Source of the DNA: Halorubrum trapanicum
Lineage (GTDB): Archaea; Halobacteriota; Halobacteria; Halobacteriales; Haloferacaceae
Assembly: GCF_017873555.1 (NCBI RefSeq)
Contig: NZ_JAGGKE010000001.1
Location: 62,001 to 126,000 of the forward strand
Length of the DNA stretch: 64,000 nucleotides
Direction: 5' to 3'
Position 1 is the first letter of the stretch. Every line of letters starts with the position of its first letter. This document shows positions 15,522 through 24,501 of this stretch, piece by piece. The position numbers and the translations under genes were made by a program. Below the pieces are notes generated by a model that made no database searches, had not been told where the DNA came from, and saw only the letters and a program-made list of their open reading frames with translations.

Positions 15522-17807
15522 TTACTCGTCGCTCGCGGAGCCGTCGGACTCGTCGCCGCCGTACTTCTCGTACAGGTACGCCGCGCCCGACACGCCGGCG
15601 GCGCCGGCGAGCGGGCCGAACCCGGGCGTGCTGTCCGCGGTCTCGCCGTCTCCGTCGGAGCCGTCTCCGCTGGAACCGCCGGACTCGTCCGAGTCGTCAG
15701 ACCCGTCGGAGCCGCCGTCGCTCCCGTCGGAACCGTCGCCGTCGGAGTCGCTTCCGTCGTCGCCGTCCGACCCGTCCGAACTGTCGGAGTCGCTTCCGTC
15801 GTCGCCGTCCGAACCGTCGCCGCCGACGGTCGCACGGGCGTCGTCCGCCGACACCGAGGTCCGCAGCTCGTAGTAGTCGTAGTTCGCGTTGACGGGGAGT
15901 TCGATAACCTCCCCGTCATCGTTCTCGTAGCCGTAGTGCTCGCTGTTCGGATCGAACCCCCCGACGAGCGAGAGCGCGTCGGTCTCGGTCGCGTCGAACG
16001 CCTCGACGACTGCGTCCGCGGCGAGTTCCACGACGACCTCGCCGTCGGTTGACGCCACCGACCCCTCCACGACGCCGTGGCCCGGCGCGACGAGCCGGAA
16101 GGTGTCGTCGACGACGGACGCGACCGCGTCGGTCGGCGCGAACGAGACCGTGAGCGTCCCCTCCGAACCGTCGACGGTCGCGTCCTCGATCACCTCGTCG
16201 ACCCGGATCATGCGCTCCTCGCGCTCCGGGGCGATCGTGTCGTACTCCGCGTCGAGCGTGTCCTTGACGAACGGTCCCTGGAACTGTCCGGAGTTGAACA
16301 CGCGGGACTCCTCGACGAACTCCTCGCTCCGGCCGGCGACGAAGTCGTTCGTCGAGACGAGGTACGTCGCCTCCGGATCGAGCGGCTCCCCGCCGACCCA
16401 GACGTTCCGGACCTGTCCCTCCCCGTCGTGGCCGGTCCACTCGTAGGAGACGCCGGACACCTGAATCGCCGGCTGCGCCCCGTAGTCCCCCGGCATCGGC
16501 CGGACCGACCCTTCGAGGTACGACCGGATCTGCTCGCCGCTGAGCTCGTAGACGACGATCTCGTTCGGGAACGGGAGGATGTTCATCACGTCGCTGCCGG
16601 TGAGTTCGCCCGGCCCGTAGGTGGAGCCGGATCGGATCCCGCCCGCGTTCTGGACCGCGACGTCGATCCCCTCGTCGAGGTTGCCGACCTGTCGCATCAG
16701 GTCCGTCATCAGGTTCCCCCAGCCCGTCTCGATCTCGTAGTTGTCGAAGCTGGCGTTGAGTTCGACCTCCGTCTCGACGACCGGCTGCCCGAGGCGCTCT
16801 TCGAGGTCGGAGAGGTAGCCGTCCGCGATCTCCGCGACCGCCGTGTGTCGGTCCACCGACCGCACGTCGCGCGGCGTGTAGTTCTCCGTCTCCTCCGGCG
16901 GCGACTCGTCCTCGCCGAGCGCCTCGGAGTCGTACAGGTCGATCCGCTCCCAGTCCGAGAGTTCGCCCGAATCGACGTCGAACGTCAGCCGGCCGAGGTG
17001 GGCGAACTCGTCGCCGAACTCGGCCACCGTCGTCCCCTCGATGGTCTCCGGCTCCTCGTAGACGACCCCCGAGTGCGAGCCGACGATGGCGTCGACGCCG
17101 TCGACCGCCGCGATCGTCTCGTGAACGCCGCTGGAGACGTGGGAGGCGCAGACGATGAAGTCGGTCTCGGGTTCGAGCGCCTCGACGGCGGCCTCGGCGG
17201 CCTCGGTGTAGCCGAGCACCTGCCAGTCCTCGGGGTAGTCCGTGATGTCGTAGAAGCTGGTGGTGCCCATCCCGAAGACGCCGACGGTGTGGCTCCCGAC
17301 CTCGACGGTCGTCCAGCGCTCCGCGCCGGGGACCGGCTCCCCCTCGGGCGTGAGGAGGTTGGCGATCACCCACGGGAACTCGGAGGTCTCGAAGCGCTCG
17401 CTCGCGGTGTCGACGCCGAAGTCGAACTCGTGGTTCCCGGCGCCGACGGCGTCCGGTCCCATCTCGTTTAACGCCTCGACCATGTGCTCGCCCTCAAACT
17501 CCAGCCCGAGCACCGACGGTGCCAGGTCGTCTCCGTTTCCGAGGAAGGCGGCGTTCGGGTACTCTCCGCGGAGTTCCTCGACGATGGTGTAGTACCGCGC
17601 GATGTCTATCGCCTCGTTGCTCGCGTCCTCGAACCGCCCGTGGAAGTGCGTGTCGTGGACGAGCGTGAGCGTTCCGTCGTCCTGCGCCGCCACGCCGCCC
17701 GTCGCCCCCGTTCCGAGGGCGCCGACGGTTACCCCGCCCGCGGCCGCCGCCAGCAGGCGACGACGCGTCTCATCGACGACCTCTCCGGAGCGCGTGTCTT
17801 TCGACAT
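15522..17807 (-). CDS. Secreted 5'-nucleotidase/2',3'-cyclic phosphodiesterase family protein
   Basis: 761 aa. Twin-arginine signal RRRLLAAAAGG near residue 15. The metallophosphoesterase domain (about 45-290) has DTHFHG, GNGDDL, GAGNHEFDFG and the late ASHVSSG/GSHSG histidines. The 5'-nucleotidase C-terminal domain (about 330-530) has NAGGIRSGS and a later GVSYEW block. Then comes a long Asp/Ser/Gly repeat region, and at the end TPGFGPLAGAAGV, a PGF-like motif followed by only a weak hydrophobic stretch and an acidic tail. It hydrolyses extracellular nucleotides or UDP-sugars for phosphate and nucleoside salvage. A T-rich box near 17832 gives leaderless spacing. Confidence 0.9.
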   Translation of the reverse strand: MSKDTRSGEVVDETRRRLLAAAAGGVTVGALGTGATGGVAAQDDGTLTLVHDTHFHGRFEDASNEAIDIARYYTIVEELRGEYPNAAFLGNGDDLAPSVLGLEFEGEHMVEALNEMGPDAVGAGNHEFDFGVDTASERFETSEFPWVIANLLTPEGEPVPGAERWTTVEVGSHTVGVFGMGTTSFYDITDYPEDWQVLGYTEAAEAAVEALEPETDFIVCASHVSSGVHETIAAVDGVDAIVGSHSGVVYEEPETIEGTTVAEFGDEFAHLGRLTFDVDSGELSDWERIDLYDSEALGEDESPPEETENYTPRDVRSVDRHTAVAEIADGYLSDLEERLGQPVVETEVELNASFDNYEIETGWGNLMTDLMRQVGNLDEGIDVAVQNAGGIRSGSTYGPGELTGSDVMNILPFPNEIVVYELSGEQIRSYLEGSVRPMPGDYGAQPAIQVSGVSYEWTGHDGEGQVRNVWVGGEPLDPEATYLVSTNDFVAGRSEEFVEESRVFNSGQFQGPFVKDTLDAEYDTIAPEREERMIRVDEVIEDATVDGSEGTLTVSFAPTDAVASVVDDTFRLVAPGHGVVEGSVASTDGEVVVELAADAVVEAFDATETDALSLVGGFDPNSEHYGYENDDGEVIELPVNANYDYYELRTSVSADDARATVGGDGSDGDDGSDSDSSDGSDGDDGSDSDGDGSDGSDGGSDGSDDSDESGGSSGDGSDGDGETADSTPGFGPLAGAAGVSGAAYLYEKYGGDESDGSASDE

Positions 17808-17876
17808 ACTCTCGAAAGACGGAGACCTGTATTAAACATTTATATGCCGGATAGCTGGTGGTACCCAGCGCTATAT

Positions 17877-17894
17877 ATCCACGAACGTGTGGAT
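17877..17894. promoter_or_regulatory. 18-bp dyad in a divergent promoter region
   Basis: ATCCAC-GAACGT-GTGGAT is a perfect 6-bp-arm inverted repeat, directly preceded by CTATATAT. It sits in the 242-bp region between the divergent 5'-nucleotidase and aldehyde oxidoreductase genes, about 70 bp from the first and 155 bp from the second. It is a candidate regulator binding site. Confidence 0.35.
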
Positions 17895-18049
17895 CCTCGA
17901 CGAACGACGGCGACGGACGCTCCGCGAGACGTGTCAGCCGGTATGATTTCCCATCTGGCGATCGCGGCCAGAATAGGTAACCGATACTCCTTACGTCGGT
18001 GTGTGAAGGAATAACTGTACGCGGTACGAATATAACGAACGAGAATTAC

Positions 18050-19981
18050 ATGACTGAAATGGGCGGCTACAGAGACCGAGTGGCACAGGTCGATCTCGGC
18101 GGTGGCGAGGTAAGCTACCGCGGGATCGACGACGAAGACGCGCAGAAGTACATCGGCGCGCGGGGGCTGGGCGTCAAGTACGTCTTCGACAAGGGTCCCG
18201 ACGTGGACCCGCTGGGACCGGAGAACCGACTGGCGTTCATGACCGGCCCGCTCACGGGCACGCAGACCGTAATGAGCGGCCGGATCGCCCTCGTGACGAA
18301 GTCCCCGCTGACGGGGACCGTCACCGACTCGCACCACGGCGGCTGGTCCGGCGCGCGGCTCAAGTGGGCCGGGCTGGACGGGATCCTGCTCGACGGCGAG
18401 AGCGACGATCCCGTCTACCTGTTCGTCGAGGACGGCGACGTAGAGGTACGCGACGCCTCACACCTCTGGGGACAGGGCGTCCACGACACGATCGACCAGA
18501 TCGGCGAGGAGGTCGACGGGAAGGTCGGTCGCAACGTCTCCGTGATGGCGATCGGACAGGGCGGCGAGAACCAGGTGCGCTACGGCTGCGTGATCAACGA
18601 GGACGACCGCGCCTCGGGCCGCGGCGGCACCGGCGCCGTGATGGGCGCGAAGAACGTGAAGGCGGTCGTCGTGAAGTCGGGCACCGACATGCCCAAGCCC
18701 GCCGACCCGGAGACGTTCCAGGAGGGCTACCAGCAGGCGATGGGGGTCATCCGCGAGTCCGACGTGACCGCCCCCAACGAGGGCGGGCTCTCGATGTACG
18801 GGACGAACGTCCTGATGAACGCGACCGAGGAGATGGACGGTCTCCCGTCGAAGAACGCGAAGTACACCTCGACGGAGGCGTACAACGAGGCCGAGGGCGT
18901 CGATATCGAGGCCGAGCGCGTCTCCGGCGAGAACGTCCGCGAGAACATCCTCGTCGACGAGCCGACCTGTCACTCCTGTCCGGTCGCGTGTAAGAAGGAG
19001 GTCGAGGTCGACGTGACGCACAAGGGCCAGGACATGAACGTTCGCACGGAGTCGTACGAGTACGAGTCCGCGTGGGCGCTCGGCCCGAACTCCGGCCACT
19101 CCGACCGCGACGAGATCGCCGTCATGCTCGACCGGTGTAACGACCTCGGCATCGACACCATCGAGGCCGGCAACATGATGGCGATGGCGATGGAGATGAG
19201 CGAGGAGGGGAAGCTCGACGGCGTCGGCCACCTCGACTGGGGCGACTCCGAGACGATGATCGACCTCATCGACGAGATCGGGCACCGCTCCTCGGACCTC
19301 GGCGACCTGCTCGCGGAGGGTCCCGAGCGCGTCGCCGACGCGAAGGACGCGCACGGCAACAAGCTCTCGGTCAAGGGCCAGACGATGGCCGCCTACGACC
19401 CGCGCTGTATGAAGGGGATGGGGATCGCGTACGCGACCTCCAACCGCGGCGCCTGCCACCTGCGCGGCTACACGCCGGCCGCCGAGATCCTCGGCATCCC
19501 GGAGAAGGTCGACCCGTACGAGTGGGAGGGGAAGGGCGAACTCACCGTCACCTTCCAGAATCTCCACGCGGTCTCCGACTCGTTCGACATCTGTAAGTTC
19601 AGCGCGTTCGCGGAGGGGATCGAGGAGTACGTTCTCCAGTACAACGGCATGACCGGCCGCGACGTCACCGAGGACGAGCTGTTCGAGGCCGGCGAGCGCG
19701 TGTACAACCTCGAGCGCTACTACAACAACCTCGTCGGCTTCGACGGCGCGGACGACACGCTGCCGAACCGGTTCGTCGAGGGGCACCCGGACGCGGTTCC
19801 CGGCACGGGCGCCAGCGAGGGCGAACTCGTCGAGCTCGACCAGCTGAAGGCCGAGTACTACGAGACTCGCGACTGGGTCGACGGCGTCGTCCCCGACGAG
19901 AAGCTCGCCGAACTCGGCATCGAGGTCGGTCCCGGCACCGGCGTCTCCGCCGGTGACTCCGCGGCCCCGGCCGACGACTGA
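18050..19981 (+). CDS. Tungsten aldehyde:ferredoxin oxidoreductase family protein
   Basis: 643 aa, the usual AOR length. The N-terminal domain begins GGYRDRVAQVDL and contains the tungstopterin-binding region up to about 210. The cluster ligands are C307-x2-C310-x3-C314 in CHSCPVACK plus a later Cys in FDICKF. These enzymes oxidise aldehydes to acids with reduction of ferredoxin. ATG codons occur at 18050 and 18059; a TATAAC box at 18031-18036 would suit leaderless use of 18059, so the start is uncertain by three residues. It is divergent from the 5'-nucleotidase. Confidence 0.93.
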   Translation: MTEMGGYRDRVAQVDLGGGEVSYRGIDDEDAQKYIGARGLGVKYVFDKGPDVDPLGPENRLAFMTGPLTGTQTVMSGRIALVTKSPLTGTVTDSHHGGWSGARLKWAGLDGILLDGESDDPVYLFVEDGDVEVRDASHLWGQGVHDTIDQIGEEVDGKVGRNVSVMAIGQGGENQVRYGCVINEDDRASGRGGTGAVMGAKNVKAVVVKSGTDMPKPADPETFQEGYQQAMGVIRESDVTAPNEGGLSMYGTNVLMNATEEMDGLPSKNAKYTSTEAYNEAEGVDIEAERVSGENVRENILVDEPTCHSCPVACKKEVEVDVTHKGQDMNVRTESYEYESAWALGPNSGHSDRDEIAVMLDRCNDLGIDTIEAGNMMAMAMEMSEEGKLDGVGHLDWGDSETMIDLIDEIGHRSSDLGDLLAEGPERVADAKDAHGNKLSVKGQTMAAYDPRCMKGMGIAYATSNRGACHLRGYTPAAEILGIPEKVDPYEWEGKGELTVTFQNLHAVSDSFDICKFSAFAEGIEEYVLQYNGMTGRDVTEDELFEAGERVYNLERYYNNLVGFDGADDTLPNRFVEGHPDAVPGTGASEGELVELDQLKAEYYETRDWVDGVVPDEKLAELGIEVGPGTGVSAGDSAAPADD

Positions 19982-20041
19982 ACGAGACGGCGGCCCGAGC
20001 GCGGAACCGACCGCGGTCGCGTCCGACAACTCCTGTTTATT

Positions 20042-20047
20042 TTTAAG
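20042..20047 (+). promoter_or_regulatory. TATA-like box
   Basis: TTTAAG within the T-rich run 20036-20047, about 27 bp before the ATG at 20072, fitting a leaderless start. Confidence 0.5.
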
Positions 20048-20071
20048 TGATCCGCGCCGGTAGCATCGCTC

Positions 20072-20404
20072 ATGCCCCACGACCCGCTCTCGCCCTCCGA
20101 GGCCGTTCGCACTCCGATCGGTGCCGTCCTGGCGGCCCTGAGTCTCCTCGTATTCGTCTACTCGCTCGTGATTATCGGACAGGTCCTGTTCGGCGTCATC
20201 GTCGTCCTCACGCTCTCTGTCGGCCCGTACCTCTCGTACCGGCTGTTCGCCGCGCTCGACTCCCTCGCCGACGCCGCACAGCGGATCGCAGACGCCCGCG
20301 AGCGAGAGGTCGACGGCGACGCTCGGTTCGACCGTCCCGTCGACCGCGACCACTCCGAGACGCGCGAGCGCCCGTCGGAGCGCGAGATCGAGCGCGAGCG
20401 CTGA
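20072..20404 (+). CDS. Small membrane protein with charged helical tail, unknown
   Basis: A 110-aa protein with two membrane helices (PIGAVLAALSLLVFVYSLVI and LFGVIVVLTLSVGPYLSYRL) and a C-terminal half of about 45 residues extremely rich in Arg, Glu and Asp that is probably helical. I do not recognise a family. The start is supported by a TATA-like box. The next gene follows after about 100 bp in the same direction. Confidence 0.7.
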   Translation: MPHDPLSPSEAVRTPIGAVLAALSLLVFVYSLVIIGQVLFGVIVVLTLSVGPYLSYRLFAALDSLADAAQRIADAREREVDGDARFDRPVDRDHSETRERPSEREIERER

Positions 20405-20505
20405 CTGAACGCTCCGCTCGGTCCGTGCTCGTTCGCTCCCAGCGGCCGGGTTTCCGGTCCGTCTCGCCGTCCCGATTTAAGATACCTCGCCGCGACCGTG
20501 CGGCC

Positions 20506-20792
20506 ATGACCTGGCGACTCGTCGCGGCGCTCGGCGTCGGGGTGACGGCGTTCCTCCTCGCGAGCGCCGCCGTCACGGAACTGCTCGCGGCGTCGATGGA
20601 GTTCTCCGCGCCCGCCTCGCGCTGCTCGGCGTCGCCGCGGTCGGCTACGCGGTGTGCGCCGTCGCGGCCGCCTCGTACGCGGTCTCGTCGGTCCGCGGGC
20701 TCGTGACCGTCGACCGCGTGCTCACCGCCGCCCTCCTCGTCGGCGTCGTCGTCTTCGCGCTCGCGAGCCGCCGGCCGAGCCGGTTCGAGTGA
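20506..20792 (+). pseudogene. Small membrane protein interrupted by a frameshift
   Basis: The frame begins MTWRLVAALGVGVTAFLLAS with a clear membrane helix and a TATA-like box (TTTAAG, 20476-20481) 27 bp before the ATG. After about residue 35 (near 20605-20615) the frame turns into an Arg/Ser-rich, non-protein-like tail ending at 20703. The continuation is in another frame: ALLGVAAVGYAVCAVAAA, then LTAALLVGVVVFALASRR and a stop at 20790-20792. One base missing in the C/G run near 20610 would join the parts into a protein of about 95 aa with three helices. It is either a real mutation or a sequencing error. Confidence 0.7.
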
Positions 20793-20831
20793 CCGAGAGC
20801 GATTCGCCGCCTCGAAGTCAGCCCGTCCGCT

Positions 20832-21188
20832 TCACGCGAACACGACGAACCGGAACATCCACAGCGTGACCATCCCGGTCGCGATGGTCGCGAACACGTT
20901 CTCCGTCCGCCACGCGACCGCGCCCGCGACGAGGCCGGCGATCAGCCGCTCGTCGAGGAGGGTCGCCGCGACCGACGGACGCAGCGTCACTAGGTCGGGG
21001 AGGACGAGCGCCGCGAGGACCGCGGGCGGGACGTACCGAAGCGGCCGCTGAACGCGCGTCGGCACCCCGTCGATCCGCCCGAACAGGTGGATGAAGGAGA
21101 GCCGGATCCCGTAGGTGATCGCGCCGATCGCGACGATGGCGATCCAGGCGCGCGGCGAGGCGACGACTCCCCCGAGCGCGCCCGTCAC
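20832..21188 (-). CDS. azlD: AzlD-type branched-chain amino acid exporter subunit
   Basis: A 118-aa protein with four membrane helices and the AzlD block ITYGIRLSFIHLFGRID and RYVPPAVLAALVLPDL. AzlD pairs with AzlC to export branched-chain amino acids and analogues. The GTG start lies 31 bp after the azlC stop on the minus strand. The gene order azlC-azlD and both lengths are typical. Confidence 0.85.
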   Translation of the reverse strand: MTGALGGVVASPRAWIAIVAIGAITYGIRLSFIHLFGRIDGVPTRVQRPLRYVPPAVLAALVLPDLVTLRPSVAATLLDERLIAGLVAGAVAWRTENVFATIATGMVTLWMFRFVVFA

Positions 21189-21219
21189 GGCGTCGTCACC
21201 CCCGTGCCCGGCGCGTCCG

Positions 21220-21909
21220 TCACGACGCCATCGCCTCCGTTACCAGCCCGGCCGCGATCCCGCACAGCGCGCCGGCGAGCAGCCCGAGGTTGAGCGGGAG
21301 TCCGGCCGCGGCGACCGCGACCGCGCCGCCCGCGGCGCCCGCGACTGTCGTCGGCCGGTCCTTCATCGCGGGGACGAGGAGCGCGAGGAACACGAGCGGG
21401 ACCGCGAAGGTGAGTCCCCACGCGTCGGGGACGCCCGCGCCGACGACGACGCCGGCGACCGTGCCGATCTGCCAGACGACCCACAGCGACGCGGCCGCGC
21501 CGAGGTAGTAGCGCCACCGGCTCCGCTCCGGGTTCTCGTCGAACTCGGCAACCGAGAGCGCGTACGCCTGATCCGTGAGGAGGTACGCCAGCCCCGCGCG
21601 GAGCCGACGCCCGTACTCCGCGAAGTGCGGCGCGATGGAGGCCGAGTACATCAGCATTCGGAGGTTGATCACCGCGGCCGTGCCGACGACGACCGCGAGG
21701 GGGGCGTTCTCGCCGAGCAGCTCCAGCGCCGCGAGCTGGGAGGCGCCCGCGAACACGATCACGGACATGCCGACCGCCTCGGCGAGTCCGAGCCCGGCGT
21801 CGACGGCGGCGATGCCGGCCACGAGCGCGAACGGCGCGATCCCTAACATTAGCGGTGAGACGTCGCGGACGCCCGCCAGCAGGTCTTCGTTGACGAAGGA
21901 GTCCCGCAC
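21220..21909 (-). CDS. azlC: AzlC-type branched-chain amino acid exporter subunit
   Basis: 229 aa from the GTG at 21907-21909, two bases after the stop of the trmJ-like gene, so probably coupled to it. About six membrane helices are present. Family blocks are SPLMLGIAPFALVAGIAAV near the N-terminus, VFAGASQLAALELLG, NLRMLMYSASIAPHF and a later DQAYALS. It forms the main permease of the AzlCD exporter. Confidence 0.87.
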   Translation of the reverse strand: MRDSFVNEDLLAGVRDVSPLMLGIAPFALVAGIAAVDAGLGLAEAVGMSVIVFAGASQLAALELLGENAPLAVVVGTAAVINLRMLMYSASIAPHFAEYGRRLRAGLAYLLTDQAYALSVAEFDENPERSRWRYYLGAAASLWVVWQIGTVAGVVVGAGVPDAWGLTFAVPLVFLALLVPAMKDRPTTVAGAAGGAVAVAAAGLPLNLGLLAGALCGIAAGLVTEAMAS

Positions 21910-21911
21910 GG

Positions 21912-22760
21912 CTACTGCTCCTTGGGGTACGGCGGCTCGTCGTACTTCGCCGCGAGGTGGTCGGCGTGCTCCAGCTTCGCGTTCGCCTTCCGGAAGGTGC
22001 CGAGCAGCGAGTGGATCTCGCGTTCGGTCGGGTGCGCCCGTCCGAGCAGCCGGCGCATCAGCAGCGCGTTCTTCTCGCGGACGTGGTCGCGCTGCCCGGT
22101 CGCCCGGAGGAACTCGCCGAAGAAGTCGTGGAAGCGCTCCACGTCGGTCTCCGGGGCGCGGGTGACCTCGGTGTCGGGCAACTGCGTCTCGTCGACGGTG
22201 AGGTCGCGGAGCTCGTAGAGGAGGACGGTGGCGGCCTGCCCGAGGTTCAGGACGGGGTAGTCGTCGTCGGCCGGAATCGAGCACACCTCGTCGAGCCGCG
22301 AGAGCTCCTCGTTGTTGAGTCCGCGCCCCTCCCGACCGAAGACGATGGCGGTGGGGGCGTCGACCGCCTTCAGCGACTCCCGCAGCTCTACGGGGGTCTT
22401 GAACGGGAAGCGCTCGTGGCTGCGGTCGTCCTCGCCCGTGATCGCCGTGGTGCCGACCGTGTGGTAGTTCGCGACGACCTCGTCGAAGGTCACCTCCTCG
22501 GCGTTCGGGAGCACGTCCTCGCGGGCGTGGCCGGCGAAGCCGTACGCCTCGCCGTCCTCCTCCAGCGCCGGCGGGTTCACGAGCTTGAGGTCAGCGAGTC
22601 CGAAGTTCTTCATCGCTCTCGCGATGGTGCCGACGTTGCCGGGCGTCTCCGGCTCGACGACGACGACGACGGGCTTCTGTCGGGCTGTCGGGGTCGCCGC
22701 CGAAGTTCCGTCCTCGGTCGCTCCCTCGTCCCTCCCCGCCCCGCCCTCGTCGCCGCTCAT
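21912..22760 (-). CDS. trmJ: SPOUT tRNA/rRNA methyltransferase, TrmJ-like
   Basis: A 282-aa protein with the SPOUT knot of the TrmJ/YfhQ family. Landmarks are [22 protein letters not shown] near residue 34, [15 protein letters not shown] and [17 protein letters not shown], which form the SAM-binding trefoil knot. Archaeal TrmJ makes the 2'-O-methyl group at tRNA position 32. The N-terminal 25 residues are a disordered acidic extension. Its ATG overlaps the stop of the upstream gene (ATGA), giving an operon with that gene and azlCD. Confidence 0.88.
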   Translation of the reverse strand: MSGDEGGAGRDEGATEDGTSAATPTARQKPVVVVVEPETPGNVGTIARAMKNFGLADLKLVNPPALEEDGEAYGFAGHAREDVLPNAEEVTFDEVVANYHTVGTTAITGEDDRSHERFPFKTPVELRESLKAVDAPTAIVFGREGRGLNNEELSRLDEVCSIPADDDYPVLNLGQAATVLLYELRDLTVDETQLPDTEVTRAPETDVERFHDFFGEFLRATGQRDHVREKNALLMRRLLGRAHPTEREIHSLLGTFRKANAKLEHADHLAAKYDEPPYPKEQ

Positions 22761-23347
22761 CGGTCAGAGGGGTAGTCGGTCGAGAGGTCGAGTTCGGACT
22801 CGGCGAGGTCCGCCTCGGTCAGTTCGTCGCCGTCGCGCTCCTCCTGCCCGGCGAGTTCGAGGATGTCGATCCGGTCGCCGTCGAACCCCTCCTCGAGCCG
22901 TTCTTGGACCTCCTGCTGGTCGGGGAGGTCCGGCAGGCCGTCGGGGTCCTCCTCGACGTGTTCGACGGAGGCGTACCCCTCCGGCGCCTCGTTGCCGGCG
23001 GCGACCCACTCGTGGAAGCGGTCGGCGAACTCGACAGAGCCTTTGTGTTCGCTGCCGCCCGCCTCGCGGAACCAGTAGAGCAGGTCCGGCTCGTGTTCGG
23101 GACAGAGCAGCACCTCGCCGTCCGGCTCGCCGTACACGATTTCCGCCTCGTTACAGCGGTGGACCTCCGCTTCGCCGTACTCGAGGTAACAGACGTCGCA
23201 GGGCTCCTCGACGAGGCCGACGAGCCGGAGGAGCCGCTCTCGCGGGTCCTCGGGGATCTCGTCGAGGGGTTTCAGCTCCTCGTCGTCGGTGAATATCTCG
23301 TCCTCCTCGAAGCGCCACCCGCGGAGGCCGATGCTCACTTTCGCCAT
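22757..23347 (-). CDS. Conserved acidic haloarchaeal protein with possible zinc site
   Basis: 196 aa from the ATG at 23347 (a GTG two codons earlier is possible). It opens with [16 protein letters not shown], then has a Cys-containing region [12 protein letters not shown] and later [15 protein letters not shown], so C-x2-C plus C-x2-H could bind zinc. The C-terminal third is acidic and low-complexity. I do not recognise a named function. It is first in the trmJ-azlCD operon, with an ATGA overlap to trmJ. Confidence 0.7.
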   Translation of the reverse strand: MAKVSIGLRGWRFEEDEIFTDDEELKPLDEIPEDPRERLLRLVGLVEEPCDVCYLEYGEAEVHRCNEAEIVYGEPDGEVLLCPEHEPDLLYWFREAGGSEHKGSVEFADRFHEWVAAGNEAPEGYASVEHVEEDPDGLPDLPDQQEVQERLEEGFDGDRIDILELAGQEERDGDELTEADLAESELDLSTDYPSDR

Positions 23348-23404
23348 GTCCACGCTACGCTCCGGCGGCGATAAAAGCGCGTCCTTCCCGGCACGAGGCG
23401 GTCG

Positions 23405-23794
23405 CTACGCCGACCCGAAGCCGGCGAGTCGGAGCGCGCTCGCCGCCGACTCGCTCCCGGAGACCTCGATCGGCCCGGAGAAGCTCGCGTAGTTGACGAC
23501 GACGAACGCGACGGCGAGCAGGACCGCCAGCACGCCGAACGCGAGTGCGAGTCGGCGCCGCGCCGCGTCGGAGAGTCCGAGGCGATCGACCCCGATATCC
23601 GCGGCGAGCGCGCCGGCGACCGCGAACGAGAGACCGATCGCGACGACGTGGCCGCCGCCGAGCAGCGAGGCCGGCAGCAGGAGAAGGCCGAACAGCGCTA
23701 TCGCCGCGCCGACGATCAGCGCCGCGACGCCGACGATGTCCTCGACGCCGGCGGCGGCTCGGCGGCTGCGGAGGGACTGTAGCGGGGAGTTCAT
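23405..23794 (-). CDS. Small multi-pass membrane protein, unknown
   Basis: A 129-aa protein with a short basic N-terminus and three or four hydrophobic helices (VGVAALIVGAAIALFGLLLLP; a middle one; ALAFGVLAVLLAVAFVVV). The Ser/Ala-rich C-terminus lies outside. There are no catalytic motifs. It sits 57 bp upstream of the preceding operon and may be cotranscribed with it. Confidence 0.65.
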   Translation of the reverse strand: MNSPLQSLRSRRAAAGVEDIVGVAALIVGAAIALFGLLLLPASLLGGGHVVAIGLSFAVAGALAADIGVDRLGLSDAARRRLALAFGVLAVLLAVAFVVVNYASFSGPIEVSGSESAASALRLAGFGSA

Positions 23795-23863
23795 GGCTTC
23801 GATGGGACCCCGGAGGGGATAACCTTTGCCGGAGCCGCGATAGCTCGGCTCCGACGCGGCCGC

Positions 23864-23869
23864 TTATAT
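23864..23869 (+). promoter_or_regulatory. TATA-like box for the DUF192 lipoprotein
   Basis: TTATAT, 24-29 bp before the ATG at 23893; leaderless spacing. Confidence 0.55.
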
Positions 23870-23892
23870 CCCCGGCCCCCCTCATCGCAGGC

Positions 23893-24450
23893 ATGAGGCG
23901 ACGGCGACTCCTCGGACTGACCGCGGCCGGGACCATCGGTGCCGCGGCCGGCTGTCTCGGAGACGGCGCGGGCGGGGACGACGCGGGCGGCGACGGCGCT
24001 GGCGGCGACGGTTCCGATAGCGACACCGACGTCGAGTGGCCGACCGGAACCTACGCCGACTACGAGACGACGAGTGTTACCGTCGAGAGTCCGGACGGCG
24101 AGGCTCGGGGGTCGGTGACCGCGGCGATCGCGGATAACAGAGACAAGCTCGTTCTCGGACTCAGCGACGCCGAGGCGCTCCCGGAGGACGGTGGGATGCT
24201 GTTCGTCTACGAGACTCCGAGAGAGAACCTGACGTTCATCATGCCGAACATGGACTTCGGTATCGACATCGTCTTCGTCGACGCCGACCGGACGATCACT
24301 CGGATCCACAACGCGCCCGAGCCGGGACCGAACGAGGACGGCAGCGAGCAGGAGTACGACGGGTCCGGCCAGTACGTGTTGGAGGTCCCCTACGAGTGGA
24401 CCGACCGCCACGGGGTCGAGGTCGGTGACTTACTGCGATTCGATTTATAG
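23893..24450 (+). CDS. DUF192 family Tat lipoprotein
   Basis: 185 aa. MRRRRLLGLTAAGTIGAAAGC is a twin-arginine-like signal with a lipobox Cys, followed by a Gly/Asp linker of about 30 residues. The folded part has the DUF192 pattern GLSDAEALPEDGGMLFVYE, then FIMPNMDFGIDIVFVDAD, and a late YVLEVP block. DUF192 proteins are small, often secreted and of unknown activity. It is monocistronic, and element R2 begins about 50 bp after its stop. Confidence 0.85.
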   Translation: MRRRRLLGLTAAGTIGAAAGCLGDGAGGDDAGGDGAGGDGSDSDTDVEWPTGTYADYETTSVTVESPDGEARGSVTAAIADNRDKLVLGLSDAEALPEDGGMLFVYETPRENLTFIMPNMDFGIDIVFVDADRTITRIHNAPEPGPNEDGSEQEYDGSGQYVLEVPYEWTDRHGVEVGDLLRFDL

Positions 24451-24501
24451 GTATGGTTCGGGGGACCGGGAGTTCGCTTATAAGTAACTAGCTGCGGTTC
24501 T

